A DNA stretch of 64,000 nucleotides. Origin: Bradyrhizobium sp. SZCCT0148. GTDB lineage: Bacteria; Pseudomonadota; Alphaproteobacteria; Rhizobiales; Xanthobacteraceae. The notes beneath the pieces were generated by a model, which saw nothing but the letters and a program-made list of their open reading frames with translations, was not told where the DNA came from and did not search any database. The translations under genes were made by a program, and so were the position numbers. The stretch spans positions 186,001 to 250,000 of the forward strand of contig NZ_JAFCKT010000002.1 of assembly GCF_018129985.1 (NCBI RefSeq), in the 5' to 3' direction. Below are positions 8,459 through 16,920 of this stretch, one piece after another (positions within the stretch are counted from its first letter, which is position 1; every line of letters begins with the position of its first letter).

Positions 8459-8737
8459 TTACTTGGCGATCGTGTGCTTCAGGCTGAGATCCTCGGGGCT
8501 GTAGAACAGCTCGTACAGCTTGCCTTCCTTGACGCCGTAGACCTCGTAGCACGAGCCTTCGATCTTGGAGCGCCGCACCTCGTAGCCGAGCGCCTTGGCC
8601 TTGGCTTCGGCCTCGCTGGCCGGCTTCCACGACGCCTTGTCGAGCTTGGTGCAATCCTTGAACCCGTCGGCCATGGCTGCCGACCCCATGCCCAGTCCAA
8701 CCGTCAATGCAATGGCAACAACACGAATGATCTTCAC
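8459..8737 (-). CDS. Small periplasmic PepSY-like domain protein
   Basis: 92 residues: a signal peptide (IIRVVAIALTVGLGMGSAAMA), then a single alpha/beta unit that reads as one PepSY repeat (ASEAEAKAKALGYEVRRSKIEGSCYEVYGVKEGKLYELFYSPEDL). I chose the GTG at 8737 because it is preceded by a strong aggagagg ribosome site and starts directly at the signal peptide; the open frame upstream has no signal-like start. PepSY proteins are small periplasmic domains often paired with cytochrome b561, as here, and may modulate electron transfer or bind metal or heme. The stop codon lies in a 12-bp tandem duplication (8441-8462). Confidence 0.75.
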   Translation of the reverse strand: MKIIRVVAIALTVGLGMGSAAMADGFKDCTKLDKASWKPASEAEAKAKALGYEVRRSKIEGSCYEVYGVKEGKLYELFYSPEDLSLKHTIAK

Positions 8738-8925
8738 GAACCTCTCCTCTCTGTCGTGCGCGCTACGCGAGCCGCGAGCTACACCGAAGGAAGCAAAGGA
8801 GGGGTTGAAGTCAATCCGGTTTGGGCATGAGCCGTTTAGATAAGTTCTAACGGCGGCCAAAAGCTGAGTGCTCTCGGTGCGCGACACACCGCTGCGGCCT
8901 TACGCCTCACAGACGGTGCGTGTTG

Positions 8926-9276
8926 CTAGTAGCCGGCCACTGCCATCGCGACGACGGCGCTGAGCGCCATCCAGCCGAAGTGCCGGCCGCGTGTCGCCCA
9001 CGCGTTGGCAAGCGCGGAGAAGCCGAACACGCAGGCCATGGTGATGACGACCCAATGGCGCGCCGCCTCCGATCCCATCCAGGGCACCGCGATGAGGAGC
9101 ACGCCGCCGCCGATCCAGGCCACGGTGGAGGCCTGCCAGACCAGACGGATCAAGGTGCGAAGCCGTGCAGGCTCGATTGTCGCGCGGGCGAACACCTTGG
9201 CCTCGCCGAGATAGCCGTGGATGAGGGCCACGACGATCGTCAGCACGCCCGCGCACTGGAGCAAGAGATCACGCAT
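8926..9276 (-). CDS. Small four-helix membrane protein divergent from a TetR regulator
   Basis: 116 residues with four hydrophobic helices and short loops: a first helix LLLQCAGVLTIVVALIHGYL, then WQASTVAWIGGGVLLIAV, HWVVITMACVFGFSALANAW, and a C-terminal WMALSAVVAMAVAG. I cannot name the family. The frame opens at 9303, but that ATG lies inside the operator palindrome at 9301-9316. The ATG at 9276 has a gggagg ribosome site 7 bases upstream and is the better start. The head-to-head layout with a TetR gene and two palindromes in between makes it the likely regulatory target. Confidence 0.7.
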   Translation of the reverse strand: MRDLLLQCAGVLTIVVALIHGYLGEAKVFARATIEPARLRTLIRLVWQASTVAWIGGGVLLIAVPWMGSEAARHWVVITMACVFGFSALANAWATRGRHFGWMALSAVVAMAVAGY

Positions 9277-9300
9277 CGTCGGGCCTCCCGAACGCTCGTC

Positions 9301-9316
9301 CATACATCTGTGTATG
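9301..9316. promoter_or_regulatory. Palindromic operator 1 for the TetR-divergent pair
   Basis: cataca-tctg-tgtatg is a perfect 6-bp inverted repeat around a 4-base spacer. It shares the half-sites ATACA and TGTAT with operator 2, 31 bp away, which fits one dimeric regulator binding both. It sits just upstream of the ribosome site of the membrane-protein gene. Confidence 0.7.
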
Positions 9317-9346
9317 GTGACATAGGCGCTGGCCTGCGGCCTGTCA

Positions 9347-9360
9347 ATACACTAGTGTAT
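9347..9360. promoter_or_regulatory. Palindromic operator 2 for the TetR-divergent pair
   Basis: atacactagtgtat is a perfect 14-bp palindrome, 23 bases before the chosen TetR start at 9383. With operator 1 it brackets the short divergent promoter region, the usual layout for a TetR protein that represses itself and its neighbour. Confidence 0.75.
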
Positions 9361-9382
9361 GGCTAGCCTCCGGGAATTCGAC

Positions 9383-9913
9383 ATGACCGAACAGCTCTCC
9401 GCCGACGACTGGATCAGGCAAGGTCTCAAGGCCCTCGCCAAAAGCGGTTTCACCGCGCTCAAGGCCGATCCGTTGGCAAGATCCATGGGCGTGTCGCGCG
9501 GCAGCTTCTATTGGCATTTCGCCGATCTCGGCGCGTTCCAGGCGGCCGTGCTGAAGCGCTGGCGCGAGATCGCGGCCGAGCAGATCATCGCCGATGTCGA
9601 AGCCGCCGGCGAAGAACCGCTCAAGGCGCTGCTGCGGAGGTCGTTCGGCGCCCGGCTCGAGCTCGAACGCGCGGTCCGCAATTGGGCGGCCTTCGATGCG
9701 GCCGCGCAAGGGGCTGTGCGCGCGATCGACCGCCGCCGGCTCGATTACATCGAAGGGCTGCTGGAAAAACGCGGGCTCAGCCCGACAGCCGCGCAGGCGC
9801 GGGCGCAGATCCTATATTGGACATTTCTCGGCTTCGCGCTGTCAGGCGCGCCAGTGTCGGCAGCACGGCTGCAGGCCCTGCTCGACGAGGTCTTGACGAT
9901 GGTCTCGGCTTAG
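9383..9913 (+). CDS. TetR/AcrR family transcriptional regulator
   Basis: 176 residues. The N-terminal helix-turn-helix is clear: GFTALKADPLARSMGVSRGSFYWHFADLGAFQAAVL (about residues 22-57), with the TetR hallmark SRGSFYWHF. The C-terminal ligand-binding part is helical and not diagnostic. The frame is open from 9359, but that ATG is part of the operator palindrome; the ATG at 9383 is followed directly by the expected DNA-binding domain. It is divergent from the four-helix membrane protein gene and very likely represses it, and itself, through the two palindromes. The ligand is unknown. Confidence 0.85.
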   Translation: MTEQLSADDWIRQGLKALAKSGFTALKADPLARSMGVSRGSFYWHFADLGAFQAAVLKRWREIAAEQIIADVEAAGEEPLKALLRRSFGARLELERAVRNWAAFDAAAQGAVRAIDRRRLDYIEGLLEKRGLSPTAAQARAQILYWTFLGFALSGAPVSAARLQALLDEVLTMVSA

Positions 9914-10012
9914 ATGCTGTTTTGACGTTTTCCTTACGCGAAAACGCTTTGGCAGCCGCGATGGGCGGGCGCGGATTTCTGTGCTAGAGGCAACCGATTG
10001 CCGGAGACTCCC

Positions 10013-10210
10013 ATGAACGCCCCCACCGAACGTCCCGAAGCCAGCGTCGATCCCAAATTGCTGGAGATTCTCGTTTGCCCGCTGACCAAGGGCCCGCTGG
10101 AGTTCGATTCCGCGAAGCAGGAGCTGATCTCGCGCAGCGCCAAGCTGGCTTATCCGATCCGCGACGGGATCCCGATCATGCTGCCGGAAGAAGCGCGCAA
10201 GATCGATTGA
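10013..10210 (+). CDS. Trm112 family protein
   Basis: 65 residues containing the Trm112 core: [20 protein letters not shown], then [26 protein letters not shown], the full short form of the family. In eukaryotes and archaea Trm112 activates several methyltransferases. The role of the bacterial short form is not settled, and it has only one of the zinc-ligand cysteines. The ATG at 10013 follows a ccggaga ribosome site; an in-frame TTG at 9998 lies upstream of that site and is less likely. Confidence 0.9.
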   Translation: MNAPTERPEASVDPKLLEILVCPLTKGPLEFDSAKQELISRSAKLAYPIRDGIPIMLPEEARKID

Positions 10211-10275
10211 TTCTGCTCGCGCTTGAGGCGCGCTTCTCCGGGACGACGTCCGGAGTTGAGAGTGGCGACATCTTC

Positions 10276-11496
10276 CTAAAGCGCCTCGCCCTTCAACAAT
10301 CTTGGCACCTCGCCCGTGAGGCCGGCGGCCTGGCGGATGAAGAGGTTCTTCAGCGGCGGGGCGCGGTCAACGAGGCCGAGGCCGATGTCGCGAACGGTGC
10401 GCAGCAGCGTCGACTGGTTGGAGAACAGGAAGTTCAGCGAGTTGGTGGCAACGCCCATCGCCATGGTGTCGAAGCGGCGCCAGCGCTGGTAGCGCTCGAG
10501 CACGTCGGCGGCGCCGATATCCATGCCGAGCCGCGCGGCATCGACCACGACTTCGGCCAGCGCGGCGACATCCTTCAGCCCCATGTTGAGACCCTGACCC
10601 GCAATGGGGTGGATGACATGGGCGGCATCGCCGACCAGCGCGAGGCGCGTGGCGATGAAGGAGCGCGCGACGAAATAGGACAACGGAAACGCGCGCGGCT
10701 TGTCGAGCGCCTTGACCTCGCCGAGATGCAGCCCGAAACGCTGCTCGAGCTCGGCGTGAAATTCTTCGTCGCCGAGCGCGATGATGCGCGCGGCCTCGGC
10801 TCGGCGCTCGGTCCACACCAGCGATGAGCGCTTGCCCGAGAGCGGCAGGATCGCGAACGGGCCTGCCGGCAGAAAATGCTCTTCGGCGCGGCCCTCGTGA
10901 TCGCGCTCGTGGCCGACGGTCACGACGATGCCGGACTGGTCATACTCCCAGCCGTGGGTGGCGATGCCGGCGCGCTCGCGCAGTCTCGAGCGCGCGCCAT
11001 CGGCGGCGACCAGAAGACTTGCCGCGACGACACTGCCGTCACCGAGCGTCACGTCGATGCCCTCAGGACGCGCGTCGTAGGACGCCACGGTGGTGGCACG
11101 GAGGTCGACGCCCTCGGCTTCCGCACGCGCCACCAGCGCGTCGATCAGCCGGCGATTCTCGACCATGTGCGCGAATGGCTCGCCCGGTGCGACATCGCCG
11201 GCGAAGTTCAGGAAGACCGGACGGGTCGCATCCTCCAGCTTGGAATCGGTGACGACCATGTCGAGGATCGGCTGCGCCTCGCCCTTGACGTCGTCCCAGG
11301 CGCCGATCGCCTCGAACAGGCGACGGCAGGCGGCCACGATCGCGGTGGCGCGAGGGTCGCGGCTCGGCCGGGTGGCGAGCGCGGGATCGGCGACGATGAC
11401 GGGAATCTCGGGCCCGAGCCCCTGTCGCAGCGCCAGGGCCAGCGCAAGCCCTGCAAACGCGCCGCCACCAATAACAATGCTACCCTGTACCGACAT
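10276..11496 (-). CDS. FAD-dependent UbiH/UbiF-family hydroxylase (ubiquinone biosynthesis)
   Basis: 406 residues with the three signatures of class A flavin monooxygenases: the N-terminal FAD dinucleotide motif IVIGGGAFAGLALALAL (residues 7-23), the middle DG motif LLVAADGARSRLRERAGI near residue 165, and the GD motif LVGDAAHVIHPIAGQGLNMGLKD near residue 285. The last is the UbiH/COQ6 hallmark. The enzyme would hydroxylate the ubiquinone ring at C5, C6 or C8; which position cannot be told from sequence, since alphaproteobacterial members are often multifunctional. The ATG at 11496 starts right before the FAD motif. It faces away from tesB. Confidence 0.85.
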   Translation of the reverse strand: MSVQGSIVIGGGAFAGLALALALRQGLGPEIPVIVADPALATRPSRDPRATAIVAACRRLFEAIGAWDDVKGEAQPILDMVVTDSKLEDATRPVFLNFAGDVAPGEPFAHMVENRRLIDALVARAEAEGVDLRATTVASYDARPEGIDVTLGDGSVVAASLLVAADGARSRLRERAGIATHGWEYDQSGIVVTVGHERDHEGRAEEHFLPAGPFAILPLSGKRSSLVWTERRAEAARIIALGDEEFHAELEQRFGLHLGEVKALDKPRAFPLSYFVARSFIATRLALVGDAAHVIHPIAGQGLNMGLKDVAALAEVVVDAARLGMDIGAADVLERYQRWRRFDTMAMGVATNSLNFLFSNQSTLLRTVRDIGLGLVDRAPPLKNLFIRQAAGLTGEVPRLLKGEAL

Positions 11497-11586
11497 GCCC
11501 AAATTCCCGGTCAAATCCTGGTCTTGCTAGCAGACTTGAGGTGGGCGAAACAGTGCGGTGAAACAAGGGCGGAACGGCCCCATTGT

Positions 11587-11616
11587 GTCATTCCGGAGCA
11601 TCGGCCCCGGAACGAC
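11587..11616. repeat. Short palindrome with gtcattccgg / ccggaacgac arms
   Basis: An imperfect inverted repeat around a 10-base loop, 19 bp before the tesB start. It is related to the palindromes at 24849-24890 and 34660-34701, which share the gtcatttccgg arm. As a hairpin in the tesB leader it could affect translation. Confidence 0.5.
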
Positions 11617-11634
11617 GGCGAGAAAGCTCACTCC

Positions 11635-12498
11635 ATGTCCAAAAGCCTGATCGACCTGATTTCGATCCTCGACCTCGAGCAGCTCGAGGTGAACCTGTTC
11701 CGGGGCAACAGCCCGAAGACCAGCTGGCAGCGGGTGTTCGGCGGCCAGGTGATCGGGCAGGCGATGGTCGCGGCCTGCCGGACGGTCGAGGGCCGGCTGC
11801 CGCATTCGCTGCACTGCTATTTCATCCTGCCGGGCGATCCGCAGATCCCGATCATCTACCAGGTCGAACGCCTGCGCGACGGCAAGAGCTATTCGACCCG
11901 CCGCGTCACCGCGATCCAGCACGGCAACGCGATCTTCTCGATCATGGTCTCGTTCCACGCCGAGGAGGAAAGTGCGTTCGACCATCAGGACAAGATGCCC
12001 GACGTCCCGCCGCCGGAGAAACTCACGGCGGAGGAGGTGGCGAAGCAGCCGATGTTCAAGGAAATGCCGGAGTTCATCCGCCGTTACTATGAGTCCGATC
12101 GCCCGATCGAACTGCGTCCGGTCGAGCTCGGCCGTTATTTCGGCCAGAAGATCGACGACGGCCGCATCCATGTCTGGATCAAGACCGCCGCGACACTGCC
12201 CGACGATCCGGCGCTGCACATGTGTGCGCTCGCCTACGCCTCGGACTTTTCGCTGCTCGACGCGATCATGGCGCGCTATGGCCGCACGCTGTTCGACAAG
12301 CGCATGATGCCGGCCAGCCTCGATCACGCGATGTGGTTTCACCGGCCGTTCCGCGCCGACGAATGGCTGCTCTACGCCCAGGATTCGCCGAGCGCGCGCG
12401 GCGGCCGCGGCCTGACCCGCGGCTCGATCTTCAAGCCGGACGGGACGCTGGTCGCCTCTGTGGCGCAGGAAGGCTCCGTGCGCGAGCGGAAGTCCTAG
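11635..12498 (+). CDS. tesB: Acyl-CoA thioesterase II
   Basis: 287 residues with a double hotdog fold. The first hotdog has TSWQRVFGGQVIGQAMVAACRTV and LHCYFILPGDPQIPIIYQVERLRDGKSYSTRRV. The second has YASDFSLLDAIM with the catalytic Asp, and the C-terminal SIFKPDGTLVASVAQEGSVR with the catalytic Gln. This Asp-Thr-Gln set and the length match TesB. It hydrolyses medium and long acyl-CoA esters to free acid and CoA. The frame is open far upstream, but the ATG at 11635 gives the canonical N-terminus. It ends 4 bp inside the convergent GYF-domain gene. Confidence 0.93.
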   Translation: MSKSLIDLISILDLEQLEVNLFRGNSPKTSWQRVFGGQVIGQAMVAACRTVEGRLPHSLHCYFILPGDPQIPIIYQVERLRDGKSYSTRRVTAIQHGNAIFSIMVSFHAEEESAFDHQDKMPDVPPPEKLTAEEVAKQPMFKEMPEFIRRYYESDRPIELRPVELGRYFGQKIDDGRIHVWIKTAATLPDDPALHMCALAYASDFSLLDAIMARYGRTLFDKRMMPASLDHAMWFHRPFRADEWLLYAQDSPSARGGRGLTRGSIFKPDGTLVASVAQEGSVRERKS

Positions 12499-13343
12499 CC
12501 CGCTGCTTCCGTGCGTTCGACGAGTTCGAACTGCGCCGTGGTCCACGTGAAGTACCAGCGCAGCAGCCACGGAATCGGAATGATCAGAAGGCAGCCGAAA
12601 CTGAATGCGAGGGTTCGCCACAGCAGTTGAAGGCCGGTGGCGACGAAGATCATCTCGCGCCGCGTTCCCACGATGTTTTGGCAAATCCAGCGCAGCCATG
12701 CGGCCATGACCCAGGCCCAGCCGATGATCGTAAACATGGCGAGAAACGTCAGAAGCTGCCAGCCGATGAAGGCCCACGGGCTGCCGTTGAACGTCATCGG
12801 AATTGACTGACCATTAGAGCTGAGATTGGCGACCACCCAGCGCATCACCATCCAGGACAGGAAAGCCTGGAGCGGAATCGCCACAAGCTGAAGCAGGTCG
12901 TGGATGAGACCCGCATAGCCCGCCAGCGCCATCGCAACGAAGACGTACCAGATATCGCCGACCTGCCCGGTGAAGCCGATGTTCGGCCGCTGCGGAACGT
13001 GCACGCGAGGGAAGAGCCAACGGTAGTACCCGGTGGCGGTCCATGGAGCCGGCACCACGACGGCGTTGCCGATCACCAGCAGGATGCACCATCCAAGGAA
13101 CGACCACAGCGGCAGGTCGACCGACAGCCGGCCTTCGCTGTCGCCGCTCGAAGCCACCGCAGGCGACGCGCCGGGGATGAGACCGGGGACCGCGCCGGCC
13201 TTCTGCCAGCCTGCCATCCCTTCGCTCCAGACCAGCGTATCTGATCGCACGATTCCCCGCGCGATCAGATCGCGGAACTGCGCCTCCGGAAACGGACCCT
13301 TCTGCTGGCCCTCGGATGCGTGAAACCAGAGTCGATTCGACAT
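12495..13343 (-). CDS. GYF-domain membrane protein (paralog 1)
   Basis: 282 residues. The N-terminus is a bacterial GYF_2 domain: LWFHASEGQQKGPFPEAQFRDLIARGIVRSDTLVWSEGMAGWQKAGAVPGL (residues 4-55), a fold that in other proteins binds proline-rich peptides. About five hydrophobic segments follow, arranged as loose repeats of a module FxG...W...IPxPW...W (for example IGFTGQVGDIWY, MTFNGSPWAFIGW, LLWRTLAFSFGCLLIIPIPW). These resemble DUF898/YjgN-type repeats. Function unknown; it is probably an inner-membrane protein with a cytosolic GYF head. The downstream neighbour of paralog 2, 32 bp away, so probably co-transcribed. Confidence 0.75.
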   Translation of the reverse strand: MSNRLWFHASEGQQKGPFPEAQFRDLIARGIVRSDTLVWSEGMAGWQKAGAVPGLIPGASPAVASSGDSEGRLSVDLPLWSFLGWCILLVIGNAVVVPAPWTATGYYRWLFPRVHVPQRPNIGFTGQVGDIWYVFVAMALAGYAGLIHDLLQLVAIPLQAFLSWMVMRWVVANLSSNGQSIPMTFNGSPWAFIGWQLLTFLAMFTIIGWAWVMAAWLRWICQNIVGTRREMIFVATGLQLLWRTLAFSFGCLLIIPIPWLLRWYFTWTTAQFELVERTEAAG

Positions 13344-13375
13344 CTCGCCTGCTCGCTACCGAACGCCAGCAGCCG

Positions 13376-14275
13376 TCACATGGCCGCCTGCGACCCGCGC
13401 GGCGCGAGAACGGTCTCCGATGCGAACCAGTTCATGATCCAGCGATACACCCACGGAATCGGGATGATGAGGCTGCACAGGATCGCGGCGACGATGCCGC
13501 GCCAGAGGATGCCGAGACCACTGCCCTTGAAGACGATCTCGCGCCGCGTGCCCTCGATGCTGCTGCAGAACCAGCGCATCTGGGCTGCAGCGACCCAGGC
13601 CCAGCCGACGATGGTGATGATGGAAATTGCGAACAGCAGATTCCAGCCGACATAGGCCCAGATCGAACCGGTGAAGCTCAGGCCCAACGGCTGCTCGTTG
13701 GATGCGAGGTTCGCAACCATCCATTTGACCAGAAGCCAATAGAGCACGAGCTGGACGATGAACAACAGATTGCTCAGCAATTGGCTGCCGATGAAGCCGA
13801 TCGCGATCGCCAGAACGATGAAGCCGAAAAACCAGGGCACCACCGCCATCGCGTTGCCGGTGAAGCTGAGATTCGGCCGTCCCGGGACCTTTACGCAGGA
13901 CACGATCCATTTCGTGTACCAGACGAACAGCCACGGCACCGGGATCACGAAGCACGAACCGATCAGCAGCACGAGCGTGCGCCAGGTGAACTCGAGGATG
14001 CCGAAATCAACCGCGAGCGATCCGGCGACTCCGCCTCCGCCGCCGGCATAGCCACCGGATCCCATCATCGTCGGGCCGCCCGCCGGGATCATCGGCGGCG
14101 CGCCGCCACCTCCGAGCAGGCCGGGGATTTCGGCGGCCTTCTGCCAGCCGGCCATGCCCTCGGACCAGACCAGCGTATCCGGTCGCACGACGCCCTGGGC
14201 GACGAGATCGCGGAATTGCCCTTCCGGAAAGGGCCCCTGTTGCTTGCCCTCGGATGCGTAGAACCAACTCGCCAT
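13376..14275 (-). CDS. GYF-domain membrane protein (paralog 2)
   Basis: 299 residues, same layout as paralog 1 and nearly identical in the GYF_2 head (SWFYASEGKQQGPFPEGQF, then LVWSEGMAGWQKAAEIPGL). A Gly/Pro-rich linker follows (about residues 58-90, rich in GGG), then four loose repeats of about 50 residues: FTWRTLVLLIG...IPVPW, LSFTGNAMAVVPW, LSFTGSIWAYVGW and VFKGSGLGILWRG...IPIPW. The ATG at 14275 has a gaggggg ribosome site, and the open frame above it is excluded by that. The pair arose by tandem duplication. The linker differs between the copies (glycine-rich here, Pro/Ala/Ser-rich in paralog 1), the part most likely to set specificity. Confidence 0.75.
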   Translation of the reverse strand: MASWFYASEGKQQGPFPEGQFRDLVAQGVVRPDTLVWSEGMAGWQKAAEIPGLLGGGGAPPMIPAGGPTMMGSGGYAGGGGGVAGSLAVDFGILEFTWRTLVLLIGSCFVIPVPWLFVWYTKWIVSCVKVPGRPNLSFTGNAMAVVPWFFGFIVLAIAIGFIGSQLLSNLLFIVQLVLYWLLVKWMVANLASNEQPLGLSFTGSIWAYVGWNLLFAISIITIVGWAWVAAAQMRWFCSSIEGTRREIVFKGSGLGILWRGIVAAILCSLIIPIPWVYRWIMNWFASETVLAPRGSQAAM

Positions 14276-14459
14276 GAAGCGCCCCCTCAAAATACTTATG
14301 TGCCGCCTGGCAGGCGCGGGTTCACGCATCCATGCCAAAAATGCATTGTGAAGGATGAACACTTGCCCTGTACAGAGGCGGCCGTTCACACGCCCAGACG
14401 TTTTTCCGCTTCAATCTGCAAGTTTTTTGTGCCATCTGCCCGGAAAGATGCCAGATTGA

Positions 14460-14852
<393 letters not shown>

Positions 14853-14930
14853 CACGATTTCCTTATCTTCGATCGCACCGGGCAACGACGCCACGATGTG
14901 CGACGCCAAATTGATGCCGGGGGGAACGAC

Positions 14931-16232
14931 ATGGCGGGATATTTGCGCCGCGCAGCTGCTTTTGCTGCGCCGATCGGACTTGTGTCGATCACAGCTTCGC
15001 CGGCGCGCGCCGCGGTTTCCGAGATCAACACCGCCGATACCGCCTGGATGATCGTCGCTACCGCGCTCGTGCTGATGATGACCATCCCGGGACTGGCGCT
15101 GTTCTATTCCGGCATGGTGCGCAAGAAGAACGTGCTCGCGACCATGGCGCAAAGCCTCGCCGCGGTGATGATCATCTCCATCCTCTGGGTCGCGTTCGGC
15201 TATTCGCTGTGCTTCGTCGGCGACGGCCCGTGGATCGGCACGCTCGACCGCTGGTTTCTCGCCGGCATGACCATGGACAGCGTCAATCCGGCCGCGAAGA
15301 CCATCCCGGAAGCGCTGTTCATGCTGTACCAGATGACGTTCGCCATCATCACGGTGGCGCTGGTCGCAGGCTCGGTCGCCGACCGGATGCGGTTCTCGGC
15401 CTATCTCCTGTTCTCCGTCGCCTGGTTCATCTTCGTCTACATTCCGCTGGCGCATTGGGTGTGGGGCGGCGGCTTCCTCAGCAGCATGGGTGTGCTGGAT
15501 TTCGCAGGCGGCCTCGTGGTGCATCTGTCGGCCGGCACTGGCGGCCTCGTTGCGGCCAAGGTGATGGGGCGCCGTCACGGCTACGGCAGCGAAAACCTGT
15601 CGCCGTTCGATCTCTCGCTCGCGGTGATGGGCACCGGCCTGTTGTGGGTCGGCTGGTTCGGCTTCAACGGCGGCTCGGCGGGCGCGGCCAATTCGCGCGC
15701 GGTGATGGCGATCATTGCGACGCATCTGGCGGCCTGCTCCGGCGCATTGACCTGGGGCGCGATCGAATGGTCGACGCGGCGCAAGCCCTCCGTGCTCGGC
15801 ATGATCTCCGGCGCGGTGGCAGGCCTCGGCACCATCACGCCGGCCTCCGGATTCGTGGCGCCCTGGCATGGCATCGTCATCGGCATCGTCGCCGGTTCGG
15901 TTTGCTATTGGGCCTGCACCTGGCTGAAGCACCGCTTCGACTATGACGATTCGCTCGACGTGTTCGGCGTCCATGGCATCGGCGGCCTGACCGGAACCCT
16001 GCTTGCCGGCGTATTCGCAACCAGCGCCATCGGCGGCACCGCCGGCCTGCTGGAGGGCCACCCGCAACAGCTGCTGATCCAGTTCTACGGCGTCGCCGTC
16101 ACCTTCGTCTGGTCGGCTGGCGTGAGCTTCATCCTGCTGAAGCTGGTCGGCCTGTTCGTGCCCCTGCGCGTATCCCGTGAGCAAGAGCTGGAGGGGCTCG
16201 ACATTTCGCAGCACGGCGAGGCACTGCAATAA
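14931..16232 (+). CDS. amtB: Ammonium transporter AmtB (copy 1)
   Basis: 433 residues: signal-like N-terminus (LVSITASPARA), then eleven predicted membrane helices of the Amt/Rh family. Visible signatures are DTAWMIVATALVLMMTIPGL, the motif LYQMTFAIITVALVAGSVADRM, DFAGGLVVHLSAG with the first pore histidine region, and the family motif YDDSLDVFGVHGIGGLTG with the second pore histidine. It moves ammonium across the inner membrane and is gated by GlnK. The ATG at 14931 follows a ccgggggga ribosome site. Its loop before DFAGG is short, unlike copy 2. Confidence 0.92.
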   Translation: MAGYLRRAAAFAAPIGLVSITASPARAAVSEINTADTAWMIVATALVLMMTIPGLALFYSGMVRKKNVLATMAQSLAAVMIISILWVAFGYSLCFVGDGPWIGTLDRWFLAGMTMDSVNPAAKTIPEALFMLYQMTFAIITVALVAGSVADRMRFSAYLLFSVAWFIFVYIPLAHWVWGGGFLSSMGVLDFAGGLVVHLSAGTGGLVAAKVMGRRHGYGSENLSPFDLSLAVMGTGLLWVGWFGFNGGSAGAANSRAVMAIIATHLAACSGALTWGAIEWSTRRKPSVLGMISGAVAGLGTITPASGFVAPWHGIVIGIVAGSVCYWACTWLKHRFDYDDSLDVFGVHGIGGLTGTLLAGVFATSAIGGTAGLLEGHPQQLLIQFYGVAVTFVWSAGVSFILLKLVGLFVPLRVSREQELEGLDISQHGEALQ

Positions 16233-16543
16233 GCGCCACCGCTACTTTATTACCTCTCAGCTGCTCGACCCATGTGCAGTATTGTGTCAGCAGCCTGTCA
16301 TGCTCGCATTTTGAGCAGGCGTGACCACGTTTTGAGCGCGACGGAATAGCGCACCGCACCGCAATACGCGCCCACCGCGAAAACACCCGTTTTCATAGTC
16401 CGTTAGGCACCAGGCCCGATCTGGCACGGCATTTGATTCTAAGGGTCTTGGCTGTGCCCGCGTAGTGAACTTTCTCCCTCGTGGCGAACCAGTCGAGAAA
16501 CGCCCGGCCACGTCCGGACCGGGCCCAAGCGGGGATAGGACCC
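16233..16543. other. Intergenic region, 311 bp, upstream of glnK copy 2
   Basis: This separates the two glnK-amtB pairs. It holds a probable sigma-54 promoter at 16423-16438. It also has an imperfect inverted repeat at 16296-16326 (gtca, gctc / gagc, tgac) and a small inverted repeat gaaaa...ttttc at 16379-16395. I could not identify a convincing NtrC site. No open frame here looks like a gene. Confidence 0.6.
16423..16438 (+). promoter_or_regulatory. Probable sigma-54 (RpoN) promoter of glnK2-amtB2
   Basis: TGGCACG-gcat-TTGAT matches the -24 element fully and keeps the correct 4-base spacing to the -12 element, which has TTGA in place of the consensus TTGC. It points at glnK2, about 105 bp downstream. 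Nitrogen-regulated glnK-amtB operons are commonly RpoN- and NtrC-dependent, which agrees. Confidence 0.55.
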
Positions 16544-16882
16544 ATGAAAATTGTTATGGCGATTATCAAGCCATTCAAGCTGGAAGAAGTCCGTGACGCC
16601 CTGACCGCCATCGGCGTTCACGGTCTCACGGTGACGGAAGTCAAGGGATATGGCCGCCAGAAGGGCCATACGGAAATCTATCGCGGCGCCGAATATGCCG
16701 TGAGCTTCCTGCCCAAGATCAAGATCGAGGTCGCTGTCGCCTCCGACCAGGTCGACAAGACCATCGACGCCATCACGTCCGCCGCAAAAACCGGACAGAT
16801 CGGCGACGGCAAGATCTTCGTCATCAACCTCGACCACGCGGTGCGTATCCGCACCGGCGAGGCCGATGCCGCGGCCCTTTGA
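16544..16882 (+). CDS. glnK: P-II nitrogen regulatory protein GlnK (copy 2)
   Basis: 112 residues, closely similar to copy 1 across its length and identical through the T-loop core [18 protein letters not shown] with Tyr51. It differs mainly in the second half (KIKIEVAVASDQVDKTIDAITSAAK) and the C-terminus. It senses 2-oxoglutarate and adenylate state and should gate the AmtB encoded 38 bp downstream. The ATG at 16544 is chosen by alignment with copy 1. A likely sigma-54 promoter stands about 105 bp upstream, so this copy is probably the nitrogen-starvation-induced one. Confidence 0.93.
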   Translation: MKIVMAIIKPFKLEEVRDALTAIGVHGLTVTEVKGYGRQKGHTEIYRGAEYAVSFLPKIKIEVAVASDQVDKTIDAITSAAKTGQIGDGKIFVINLDHAVRIRTGEADAAAL

Positions 16883-16920
16883 TTTCGCGCTCAACCATTA
16901 TCCAATCAGGAGTGAATAAT

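Noticed and set aside
9918..9948. Terminator after the TetR gene
   Set aside because: There is an inverted repeat with cgttttc / gaaaacg arms, but no T-run follows in the right place; it is more like a fragment of a dispersed repeat.
14352..14366. Possible sigma-54 promoter of glnK1
   Set aside because: GG-N10-GC spacing is present with a good TTGC, but the -24 half lacks TGGCAC, so the match is too weak.
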